In this document: piece by piece, positions 1 to 5,725 of the stretch
How positions within the stretch are numbered: position 1 is the stretch's first letter
Layout of the letters: each line of letters begins with the position of its first letter
NCBI GenBank assembly: GCA_900770445.1
Contig: CAAGKO010000037.1
Coordinates: 1-6,761, forward strand
Direction of reading: 5' to 3'
Source of the DNA: an uncultured Oribacterium sp.
Lineage (GTDB): Bacteria; Bacillota; Clostridia; Lachnospirales; Lachnospiraceae
Length of the DNA: 6,761 nucleotides
The notes under the pieces: generated by a model
Database searches by the model: none
Told to the model about the DNA's origin: nothing
The model's input: only the letters and a program-made list of their open reading frames with translations
Made by a program: the position numbers and the translations under genes

Positions 1-211
1 GAAAGGCTTTCAGAAGTGGATAATGATAGTGGCTGGTAGGGTCCATAAAAATGGTTTGTGGGTCGGGAATCCTCTTGATGTAATCTACCAATGCCTGCAG
101 CTCATCAGCGACATGGTGGACATCAAAAGGTTTGGCACGGATGCTGCCATCTCCATTGAGAATGGCAACGGTGCTCTTGGATTTTGAAACATCGATACCA
201 ACAGCAATCAT
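1..211 (-). CDS. IS110-family transposase, N-terminal part (cut by window edge)
   Basis: The first 70 codons of a transposase are visible; the rest lies left of position 1. The protein opens MIAVGIDVSKSKSTVAILNG, the RuvC-like N-terminus of IS110-family (DEDD) transposases, with the first catalytic aspartate at D7. The second conserved block is IFMDPTSHYHYPLL at residues 54-67. Here the usual acidic residue is Glu (typically M-E-x-T-x-x-Y), but this copy reads Asp at 57 (GAC at 43-41). The ATG at 211 is supported by GAAAGGAG at 229-222, ten bases upstream. IS110 transposases are RNA-guided recombinases that move a circular intermediate without terminal inverted repeats. The remaining catalytic residues and the C-terminal serine domain are outside the window, so I cannot say whether the copy is intact. 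Confidence 0.88.
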   Translation of the reverse strand, partial: MIAVGIDVSKSKSTVAILNGDGSIRAKPFDVHHVADELQALVDYIKRIPDPQTIFMDPTSHYHYPLLKAF

Positions 212-281
212 AAGAAAGACGCTCCTTTCGTAAGTGATTTATGATTGGATCCAGCTCTTCAAGGTTCACTCATATTCTTTC

Positions 282-400
282 GTTAAACGGGAGAAGCAAT
301 CTTTCCCAACTTGCTGAATCGAATGTAGAACAATGAAGGCGGGCTGACACATTTAACTTCGGGCGTGGTGTCCCAATCGGAAATTACGTCAGACCAATCA
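282..400 (-). ncRNA. candidate IS110 guide (bridge/seek) RNA in transposase leader
   Basis: IS110-group elements encode a non-coding RNA upstream of the transposase that pairs with target and donor DNA through internal loops. The leader here has no ORF and, read on the minus strand, forms two good hairpins. The first pairs GACAC (372-368) with GTGTC (350-346); a GG pair (374-373) can reach CC beyond a short bulge, and the 17-base loop spans 367-351. The second pairs GGGAAAG (307-301) with CTTCTCCC (296-289), with one bulged C and an ATTG loop. It is extended by GTT (310-308) with AAC (284-282) across a small internal loop. This fits a bridge RNA, but neither RNA ends nor guide loops can be proven by eye. 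Confidence 0.4.
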
Positions 401-484
401 CCTTCATCATAAAGAAAGAGCAGAGACTATGAAAGCCTCTACTCATATATTAAGAATCGGAATTTTTGAGGAGATAGATATAAA

Positions 485-1000
485 ATGACCTTCCAATTAG
501 TTTGTATAGAACCAAAAGAATTAACGCAATACAAGGCGGATATGCAGGAAGCATTTCAGAAAGGTTTTGAAGATGCTTTTGGGAAAACAGATGCTGTTAT
601 TCTGCCTGAAAAGGACATTGACCAGTCGATGAATGCGGAGGGTTCTGCTGTCTATAAAGCCGTTGTCGATGGAGAAATGGTGGGCGGTGCTGTTGTTATT
701 ATCAATGAGAGTACACAGCATAACCATCTTGACCTGCTTTTTGTAAAGAACGGAGTTCAGAGCAATGGTATCGGTAAGAAGATATGGTTTGAATTGGAAC
801 GAATATATCCGAACACGAAAGTATGGGAAACCTGTACGCCGTACTTTGATAAGCGCAACATTCATTTTTATGTGAATGTCTGCGGCTTTCATATTACAGA
901 ATTTTTTAATGAAAAACATCCTATGCCGGATACACCGGACGATTTTGTCGGTGATGGCAATGAGGGAATGTTTGCGTTTAAGAAGCAAATGCGTTTATGA
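485..1000 (+). CDS. GNAT-family N-acetyltransferase
   Basis: This 171-residue cytoplasmic protein has a GNAT fold. The acetyl-CoA binding motif A is clear: strand LDLLFVKNG (82-90), then the pyrophosphate loop Q92-S-N-G95-I-G97-K and its helix. The C-terminal part TPYFDKRNIHFYVNVCGF (118-135) and a following FFNEKHP is characteristic of a small-GNAT subfamily I recall from Clostridia; its substrate is not known to me. The ATG at 485 follows GAGGAGA (468-474) with ten bases between. The gene is more AT-rich than the block beginning near 1240. Its TGA stop is one base before a 24-bp sequence also found after the unrelated GNAT gene at 5726. It is divergent from the IS110 element and probably monocistronic, or co-transcribed with the 30-codon ORF at 1035. 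Family assignment is firm; acceptor substrate is unknown. Confidence 0.9.
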   Translation: MTFQLVCIEPKELTQYKADMQEAFQKGFEDAFGKTDAVILPEKDIDQSMNAEGSAVYKAVVDGEMVGGAVVIINESTQHNHLDLLFVKNGVQSNGIGKKIWFELERIYPNTKVWETCTPYFDKRNIHFYVNVCGFHITEFFNEKHPMPDTPDDFVGDGNEGMFAFKKQMRL

Positions 1001-1001
1001 A

Positions 1002-1025
1002 ATTCCTGTTTGTTGTACAGTTAGG
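1002..1025 (+). repeat. 24-bp inverted repeat, copy 1, directly after a GNAT gene
   Basis: The sequence is ATTCC, one variable base (T here), then GTTTGTTGTACAGTTAGG. The reverse complement of 5702-5725 is identical except for A at the variable base. Both copies begin within one base of a GNAT stop codon and read in the direction of that gene. The core contains the palindrome TGTACA and ends in GTTAGG. In this copy the last bases also form part of the AGGAGGTG ribosome binding site of the next small ORF. Confidence 0.85.
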
Positions 1026-1034
1026 AGGTGTTTT

Positions 1035-1127
1035 ATGAGTGAATTGACACAGGCAGGTCCTTATCTGATGGCCGGCCCCCATAATTGCTGCAGCGGCACA
1101 TCCAGTTTTATCATTCGCGTCGTTTAG
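1035..1127 (+). CDS. 30-residue small ORF with a strong ribosome binding site
   Basis: The ATG at 1035 follows a near-ideal AGGAGGTG (1023-1030), which is the main reason to believe it is translated. The peptide begins MSELTQAGPYLMAGPH and continues with a Cys-Cys pair (residues 18-19), a Gly/Ser/Thr-rich turn and a hydrophobic end (FIIRVV) before TAG at 1125. I do not recognise it. It starts 34 bases after the GNAT stop and could be co-transcribed with that gene. It may be a genuine small peptide, or the start of a longer gene whose body was lost by deletion: the downstream DNA is AT-rich and non-coding up to 1240. No membrane segment or signal peptide is evident. Confidence 0.35.
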   Translation: MSELTQAGPYLMAGPHNCCSGTSSFIIRVV

Positions 1128-1159
1128 TGTTATTTTCTGTGAAATTTTCGCGTATTTTT

Positions 1160-1212
1160 ACACGAACTTTTTCCACTTTTTCACACTATTCAACACGAAC
1201 ATCTGTTATACT
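1160..1212 (+). promoter_or_regulatory. candidate promoter with twin ACACGAAC boxes ahead of the ATPase gene
   Basis: An extended -10 element, TG-T-TATACT, ends at 1212, 28 bases before the ATPase ATG. No good -35 hexamer stands at the normal distance, which is common for extended -10 promoters. Upstream, the octamer ACACGAAC occurs twice, at 1160-1167 and 1193-1200, exactly 33 bp apart (about three helical turns, same face). The second copy lies just upstream of the -10, so a regulator bound there could control initiation. The surrounding bases 1128-1200 are T-rich and contain no ORF. Confidence 0.45.
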
Positions 1213-1240
1213 GGATGTATCATAGTGAAGGAGGGAGACC

Positions 1241-2536
1241 ATGTACAGAAAAATCTTTGACTTTCTGGAATCCTGGAAAGAAAGCTGCCATCGCAAACCT
1301 CTGATTTTGCAGGGGGCGAGGCAGGTCGGAAAAACCTATTCTATTCTCGAGTTCGGACGTACGCATTATGAGAATGTGGCTTACTTTAACTTTGAGACGA
1401 ACCCGAAGCTGAGTGAGACCTTCGATGAAGACATCAGCCCGGACTATCTGATTCCTATCCTCTCCCGTATCGCTGATCAGACCATCGTAAAAGAAAAAAC
1501 GCTAATCGTATTTGACGAGGTGCAACTCTGTGAAAGAGCATTGACCTCTCTTAAATATTTCTGCGAAAGCGCTCCAGATTACCACATCATCGTCGCCGGC
1601 AGTCTGCTCGGTGTCGCAGTGAACCGCTCGAAATTCTCTTTTCCTGTCGGAAAGGTCGATATGAAAACGCTCTATCCGATGGATATGGAAGAATTTCTGC
1701 TGGCGCTCGGTGAAAAGGCACTGGTGGAGAAAATCCGGCAAAGCTTTCAGACTGATACTCCGCTGCCGTCTGCACTCCACGAAGCGGCCATGCAGCTCTA
1801 TCGTCAGTATCTGGTCGTCGGTGGCATGCCAGAGTGCGTGATGCAGTTCGTGAACACGAAAAATTATATTCTGGTCCGGCATACACAGGATACCATCCTT
1901 GCCAGCTATCTGAATGATATGAGCAAGTATAATACCCTGAACGAAATCAAAAAAACGAGACTTGCCTATGACAATATCACAGTGCAGCTCTCAAAAACGA
2001 ATACCCGCTTCCAGTATAAGCTGCTGAAGAAGGGCGCACGGGCTTCCGAATTTGAAAACGCGATCGAATGGCTCTGCCTGTCCGGCATCGTGTCGCAGGT
2101 CTACCGGGTCGAGCAGATCAAAAAGCCGCTCGACAACTACCGGGATATCGATGCGTTCAAAATCTATGTATCTGATCTTGGACTTCTCTGCGCAAAAAAG
2201 GATGTCGCCGCCGATGATATCCTCTATATGGTAGATGAAATCAACGACTTCAAGGGCGGTATGACGGAAAACTATGTTCATGTTCAGCTCACCATCAACG
2301 GATACCGTAGCTACTACTGGGCATCTGAGCGTGGAGCTGAAATCGATTTTGTGATACAGCGTGAAGGTCAGATCATCCCGATCGAAGTCAAATCTGCTGA
2401 CAACACCAGAGCGAAAAGCCTGCGGATTTACATGGACAGCTACAAGCCCGCATATGCCATCAAGCTCTCTGCAAAAAACTTCGGCATGGAACATAATCTG
2501 AAAATCGTCCCACTCTATGCCGCATTCTGTATTTGA
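1241..2536 (+). CDS. AAA_14 / DUF4143 ATPase
   Basis: This 431-residue protein has the standard two-part architecture of the family. The N-terminal P-loop ATPase has Walker A G25-ARQV-G30-K31-T32 and Walker B TLIVF-D92-E93, followed by a sensor-like strand IIVAGSLLG (116-124). A helical middle region carries the family signature YLVVGGMPECV (190-200). The C-terminal DUF4143 region has a PD-(D/E)xK-like pattern: E343, then AEID369FVIQ and IPIE382VK384S. The length is normal and nothing looks broken. The ATG at 1241 follows AAGGAGGG (1228-1235). These proteins are abundant, often multi-copy, in Clostridia; their substrate is not established, and a role in DNA or protein remodelling would be inference. 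The gene has its own promoter region and is convergent with azlD, 62 bases away, so it stands alone. Confidence 0.9.
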   Translation: MYRKIFDFLESWKESCHRKPLILQGARQVGKTYSILEFGRTHYENVAYFNFETNPKLSETFDEDISPDYLIPILSRIADQTIVKEKTLIVFDEVQLCERALTSLKYFCESAPDYHIIVAGSLLGVAVNRSKFSFPVGKVDMKTLYPMDMEEFLLALGEKALVEKIRQSFQTDTPLPSALHEAAMQLYRQYLVVGGMPECVMQFVNTKNYILVRHTQDTILASYLNDMSKYNTLNEIKKTRLAYDNITVQLSKTNTRFQYKLLKKGARASEFENAIEWLCLSGIVSQVYRVEQIKKPLDNYRDIDAFKIYVSDLGLLCAKKDVAADDILYMVDEINDFKGGMTENYVHVQLTINGYRSYYWASERGAEIDFVIQREGQIIPIEVKSADNTRAKSLRIYMDSYKPAYAIKLSAKNFGMEHNLKIVPLYAAFCI

Positions 2537-2598
2537 GCGGCCCGGTCTGCACGACATACATAAAACCATATAGATCTAGGATGCAGACAGCAGTACGA

Positions 2599-2928
2599 TT
2601 ACGCGACATGCACCAGCACCATATAGAACACGGTTCCCACGCTGATCGAGAGGACTGTGTTCTTTTTTGTGAGATGGAGGCCGGCGACCAGCAGGACTGC
2701 GGCGATCAGCTCGAGGTTCTCCTTCAGACTGCCAGTCGGGATCGATTTCAGGCAGTATACGACCAGCACTGCCATGATGGCGAAGGGCAGGGTCGCGCCG
2801 AGTGTACGGATCGTCGGCGAAATCGCGCGGCGGCCGAACATCACAAATGGCAGTGCCCGGAGGATCTGCGTGATGAGCCCCGGGATGAAAATCATAAGAA
2901 AAATCTGCGTCGTACTAAGATGGATCAT
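2599..2928 (-). CDS. azlD: AzlD-family subunit of branched-chain amino acid exporter
   Basis: This 109-residue integral membrane protein is the small partner of AzlC. It carries the family signature R24-A-L-P-F (24-28) after the first membrane helix, and LPFAIMAVLVVY (48-59) in the second; two further hydrophobic helices lie near 73-86 and 91-108. In Bacillus subtilis AzlCD exports branched-chain amino acids and confers resistance to the leucine analogue 4-azaleucine. The ATG at 2928 overlaps the azlC stop in an ATGA, and AAGGAGG lies just upstream inside azlC, so the two are translationally coupled. No T-tract terminator is visible after the TAA at 2599. The family is clear; the exact substrate may differ from leucine, isoleucine or valine. 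Confidence 0.9.
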   Translation of the reverse strand: MIHLSTTQIFLMIFIPGLITQILRALPFVMFGRRAISPTIRTLGATLPFAIMAVLVVYCLKSIPTGSLKENLELIAAVLLVAGLHLTKKNTVLSISVGTVFYMVLVHVA

Positions 2929-3728
2929 CGCTGGCCTCCTTCGTTTCCTGGATGCGCCGCATCGAGATGCGAGGCCCTGTCCTGACGCATCTCCGCAGGA
3001 TGCTCAGGCACCGCATCCGGGCGATTCTCCGATTCTCCGGAATCCATTTTCTCCGCATCCGCTTCCTGGCGGGCGCAGAAGCTCAGAATCACCGTCGTGA
3101 AAACAAGGGTCGGCAGCATGAAATTCGCAGCGCCGACGAGGAGCAGAAACACAATGGAGCTCACGAAACCAAGCATCGTCGGAAAGTGATGCTTGCTCCG
3201 CTTCCACTGGTCGATCACGATCGTGACGAAGAGCGCGGTCATCAGGAAGTCAATGCCTTCGAAATCAAATGGGATGGCCGCCCCCATCACGGCACCGAAG
3301 ACGGAGCCGAGCACCCAGATCAGCTGGCACAGCAGCTGTACCCAGAACTCCACCGTCGGACGGTCCAGCTCCGCCGGAATCACAAGCGAGGTGAGGAGCG
3401 CATAGGTCTCATCCGTGAGACTCCACACGAGATACGGATACTTCCAGCCGCCCTTCCGGAAATCCTCGAGGAAGCTGAAGCCATAGAAAAACTGTCGGGA
3501 ATCCATGATGAGCGCCGTCAGCGCTACCGTAACGAGCGAGGTTCCTGCGCAGAGAAACGACACCACCACATACTGAAACGCGCCGCTGTAGATAAAGATG
3601 CTGGCGAAGGCCGCCCAGCCTGCACCGAGCCCCGCCTGCTGCAGCATGATGCCGAAGCCCGCCGCCAGAAAAAAATACGTGAGAAGAATCGGCAGTGCCC
3701 GCTTCCACGCATATCGAAATTCACGCAT
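2925..3728 (-). CDS. azlC: AzlC-family branched-chain amino acid exporter subunit
   Basis: This 267-residue membrane protein is the large subunit of the AzlCD exporter. Family hallmarks are SGAFQYV (48-54), the conserved helix boundary MDSRQFFYG (75-83), the D106-E-T-Y segment and GIDFLMTALFV (158-168). Helices run to about residue 218. The last 48 residues (220-267) form a hydrophilic tail rich in Glu, Asp, Arg, His and Pro, longer than in typical AzlC. The tail's coding DNA also overlaps the azlD ribosome binding site. The ATG at 3728 is supported by AGGACGG (3743-3737), eight bases away. The gene is divergent from the membrane protein at 3853, with a 124-bp shared intergenic region. No AzlB/Lrp-type regulator gene is in the window. 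Confidence 0.92.
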   Translation of the reverse strand: MREFRYAWKRALPILLTYFFLAAGFGIMLQQAGLGAGWAAFASIFIYSGAFQYVVVSFLCAGTSLVTVALTALIMDSRQFFYGFSFLEDFRKGGWKYPYLVWSLTDETYALLTSLVIPAELDRPTVEFWVQLLCQLIWVLGSVFGAVMGAAIPFDFEGIDFLMTALFVTIVIDQWKRSKHHFPTMLGFVSSIVFLLLVGAANFMLPTLVFTTVILSFCARQEADAEKMDSGESENRPDAVPEHPAEMRQDRASHLDAAHPGNEGGQR

Positions 3729-3809
3729 AGATATAACCGTCCTGTTCTATGATTCAATGTGTATCTAGACTATCATGGACGCAGGGCGTATTCTATTACA
3801 GAAAAGCTC

Positions 3810-3832
3810 TCACCTGTTATAGACACAGGTGA
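3810..3832. promoter_or_regulatory. perfect 8-bp palindrome overlapping an extended -10 between divergent genes
   Basis: TCACCTGT (3810-3817) and ACAGGTGA (3825-3832) are perfect inverted repeats separated by seven bases. Read on the plus strand, TG (3815-3816), T and TATAGA (3818-3823) make an extended -10 for the gene at 3853, so the left arm and spacer of the palindrome lie directly on the promoter. This arrangement suits a dimeric repressor operator that could act on both azlC and the divergent gene. Neither strand has a T-run right after the stem, so it is not an obvious intrinsic terminator. Confidence 0.5.
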
Positions 3833-3852
3833 TATCAAAAAAGAGGACGCTT

Positions 3853-5316
3853 ATGAAGAAAACCATCGATTATATCCTGCTTATTTTATATACGCTGTGC
3901 TTCTACACGCTCTGGCAGCTATGTCAGTGGGGCGGTGTGCGTTCGCATCTGAAGCGACTCCTGCCGCTCGTCGCGCTGCTGCTCATCAGTATCATCATAA
4001 AGCTGATTCTGCGGCATCGGGGCTTTCGAACACCGTATCGTCGTGCCCGCATCACTTTTTTTATCGTGATCACGCTCTTTTTCGGAGCGCGCATCGTATA
4101 TTCTGCGATTCCCTATCATGGTCAGCTGTCCTGGAAGATTCAGGATATCCTTCATCATAAGACGGTGGAGTTCACACACAGCAATCTCTACACGGATGGC
4201 GTGGACGGCATCCTCACCGATGTGAAAACGAAGCTGGCGATACCGGAGAAGCTCTACATTTCGAACAGCTTTTCCGCAGAGTTCACCGCAGACGGCACCA
4301 TCACGAGCGTGGATACCATGCTGTATGGTGAGAATGAACAGGGAGAGATCGAGACCTATCTGATTTCCTATAATGCGAAACACGGGACGAAGCTCGATAT
4401 CTGGACGGACGGTGCGGCGCATACCTCGTTCGACCCTGCGCTTTTGTGGTCGCCGCTTCCGGATATTCTCTCGAAAGCGGATACTAAAGCGACGGTACGC
4501 AGCTGGGCGACGGCAGACGCAGATGCTACGTTCGAGATTCTTTATTATGGAAAGCGTAGCTTCCAGACGGACGAAGGTCTTCGTTTCATCGAAGGGGACG
4601 CCGATGGAGACGGCATTCCGGGTACTGCCGATGCCATCTACATGGTAAATGCCGGCGGTGAGGTGAGCGGCTACGAGATGTCACTTTACATGCCGGATCA
4701 TCCGGAAATCACACCGGAGCGTTATATCATGGAGCCGGAATACATCCCGCAGAGCACGCTGAACGCGCAGCATGAGGATGAAATCGTCACGACCGCACAA
4801 AGTGCGAGCGGATGGACCGTGGATCAGACCGACGGTTCTGTTTATACCTTCGCACAGTCCGACGCCAATGCAGGCTACCGGCTGGTGGTGACGGATGCCG
4901 CACTGGGGTCTCGCTTCTACAGTCTCGAAAAGTCGACCGATGCCGGAAAGCAGTGGAACAGTATCAATGCGGACCCCTTTGCAGGAAACAGCGGTGTTGC
5001 AGAGGGAATCGAATTCTTCACGGAAGACTTCGGCTTTATCGGACTCACGGGAGCATCCGGCGAATACTCCAGCATCTTCATGACAGAAGATGGGGGTATC
5101 CGTTTTACGGAAATCCAGCTTCCGATGGACCAGATCACAGAGGTCCCGGAGCCTGGGAAATCCTATGGACTGACGCTTGACGACTACCATTATCTCACCA
5201 TGCCGACCTACGACGGCACCACCCTCCGCATCACCGTCACCTCCGGATCTGCAGAAAGTGACGGAATAGAATTTCACTCTACGGACAGTGGAAAGACATG
5301 GGAAGTCATACAGTGA
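3853..5316 (+). CDS. three-helix membrane protein with extracytoplasmic EF-hand-like loop and Asp-box repeats
   Basis: The predicted protein has 487 residues. Three hydrophobic helices lie at about 5-25, 35-54 and 66-86, followed by a large polar region (90-487) with Ser/Thr/Asp-rich beta-type sequence, probably outside the membrane. Within it, D249-A-D251-G-D253-G ending at D260 fits a 12-residue calcium loop of the dockerin/EF-hand type (positions 1, 3, 5, 6 and 12 match). Near the C-terminus are three Asp-box (BNR) motifs: S361-TDAGKQ-W368, the degenerate T411-EDGGIR-F418 and S476-TDSGKT-W483, as in beta-propellers of sialidases and photosystem assembly factors. No sialidase catalytic set is seen, so enzymatic function is not claimed. 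I chose ATG 3853 because AGAGGA lies at 3842-3847; a GTG 24 bases upstream overlaps the palindrome and has no ribosome binding site. The family is not one I can name. Confidence 0.85.
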   Translation: MKKTIDYILLILYTLCFYTLWQLCQWGGVRSHLKRLLPLVALLLISIIIKLILRHRGFRTPYRRARITFFIVITLFFGARIVYSAIPYHGQLSWKIQDILHHKTVEFTHSNLYTDGVDGILTDVKTKLAIPEKLYISNSFSAEFTADGTITSVDTMLYGENEQGEIETYLISYNAKHGTKLDIWTDGAAHTSFDPALLWSPLPDILSKADTKATVRSWATADADATFEILYYGKRSFQTDEGLRFIEGDADGDGIPGTADAIYMVNAGGEVSGYEMSLYMPDHPEITPERYIMEPEYIPQSTLNAQHEDEIVTTAQSASGWTVDQTDGSVYTFAQSDANAGYRLVVTDAALGSRFYSLEKSTDAGKQWNSINADPFAGNSGVAEGIEFFTEDFGFIGLTGASGEYSSIFMTEDGGIRFTEIQLPMDQITEVPEPGKSYGLTLDDYHYLTMPTYDGTTLRITVTSGSAESDGIEFHSTDSGKTWEVIQ

Positions 5317-5349
5317 GACTTGTTGTTAGAAAGATGGATTATAAGAATC

Positions 5350-5637
5350 ATGGATAATATGAGAACTTTTCACGCCGGTGATCTCGTCCGGCACTTCAAA
5401 CGAGAGACGCTCGACCTGACGAAACCAGAAAATAGAACCCGCTATCTGTATCGTATCCTCGGTGTCGCCACACACTCCGAAACCCGCGAAGCACTCATGA
5501 TCTACCAGGCCCTCTATGACGACATGGGCCTCTTCGCTCGCCCGTATGACATGTTCATGGAAGAAGTTGATCACGCGAAGTACCCGGATATCCGGCAGCA
5601 CTACCGCTTCGAAAAAACAGACGATCGCATCTCATGA
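5350..5637 (+). CDS. DUF1653 family protein
   Basis: This small cytoplasmic protein (95 residues from the ATG at 5350) matches the DUF1653 pattern well: the opening G10-D-L-V-R-H-F-K, then Y34-RILGVATHSET (35-45), IYQALYDD (51-58) and the signature G60-LFARP-YDMFMEEVD (61-74), followed by a charged YRFEK tail. The family is widespread in bacteria and of unknown function. The start is uncertain: ATG 5350 and ATG 5359 are both in frame, and a TTG at 5320 would add ten residues; none has a strong ribosome binding site. The stop of the preceding membrane-protein gene is only 33 bases upstream, so the gene probably belongs to that transcript and may depend on it for translation. Its last codons overlap a hairpin that serves the opposite strand. 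Confidence 0.85.
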   Translation: MDNMRTFHAGDLVRHFKRETLDLTKPENRTRYLYRILGVATHSETREALMIYQALYDDMGLFARPYDMFMEEVDHAKYPDIRQHYRFEKTDDRIS

Positions 5638-5645
5638 TGCGATCG
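5611..5645 (-). terminator. intrinsic terminator for the minus-strand GyrI-like/GNAT genes
   Basis: CGATCGCAT (5622-5630) and ATGCGATCG (5637-5645) form a perfect 9-bp stem with a six-base loop. Read on the minus strand the stem is followed by TCTG and six T residues (5616-5611), so it terminates transcription coming from the right. On the plus strand no T-run follows. The stem and T-tract lie within the last codons and stop of the DUF1653 gene. Confidence 0.75.
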
Positions 5646-5701
5646 GTACCTAGCCGCTTCCCCATATGAAGCACTTTCTTATCTCCTAAGTTTCATCGCT
5701 G

Positions 5702-5725
5702 CCTAACTGTACAACAAACTGGAAT
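5702..5725 (-). repeat. 24-bp inverted repeat, copy 2, directly after a GNAT gene
   Basis: On the minus strand this reads ATTCC, A, then GTTTGTTGTACAGTTAGG, matching 1002-1025 with a single mismatch. It begins on the base immediately after the TAG stop of the GNAT gene at 5726-6229. The repeat ends GTTAGGC here against GTTAGGA in the other copy. After it, 5646-5701 holds no gene that I can support. Confidence 0.85.

Larger units (their letters stand above)
1..420 (-). mobile_element. IS110-family insertion sequence, left part including leader
   Basis: This comprises the transposase start plus its upstream non-coding leader. IS110 elements usually lack terminal inverted repeats and make no target duplication, so the outer boundary cannot be fixed from one end. 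I place it near 420 because the structured leader ends there and the ribosome binding site and start of the next gene follow at 468-485. The element and the acetyltransferase gene at 485 are divergent. The outer boundary may be wrong by several tens of bases, and the right end lies outside the window. Confidence 0.6.

Noticed and set aside
375..464. Direct repeat AATCGGAA at 375-382 and 455-462 as an insertion target duplication
   Set aside because: Eight bases spaced 80 apart is weak, the interval is not an element, and IS110 elements do not normally make target duplications.
1002..1026. Full integron attC site at the 24-bp repeat
   Set aside because: GTTAGGC in copy 2 fits the GTTRRRY core, but copy 1 reads GTTAGGA. 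No RYYYAAC partner arm or paired L boxes lie within the expected distance on the gene side, and no integrase gene is present.
1241..2536. The ATPase gene as a phage-defence system
   Set aside because: The protein is a common AAA_14/DUF4143 ATPase standing alone, with no partner gene; a defence role would be speculation.
2545..2588. Inverted repeat GTCTGCA / TGCAGAC between the ATPase gene and azlD as a bidirectional terminator
   Set aside because: The loop is 30 bases and no T-run follows on either strand.
2925..3752. Long plus-strand frames opposite azlC and azlD
   Set aside because: They are Arg/His/Glu-rich shadows of GC-rich membrane-protein genes, with no ribosome binding site or recognisable domain.
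3729..3852. T-box or other amino acid riboswitch upstream of azlC
   Set aside because: The azlC leader within the 124-bp gap is too short, and I find no T-box sequence or terminator/antiterminator pair on the minus strand.
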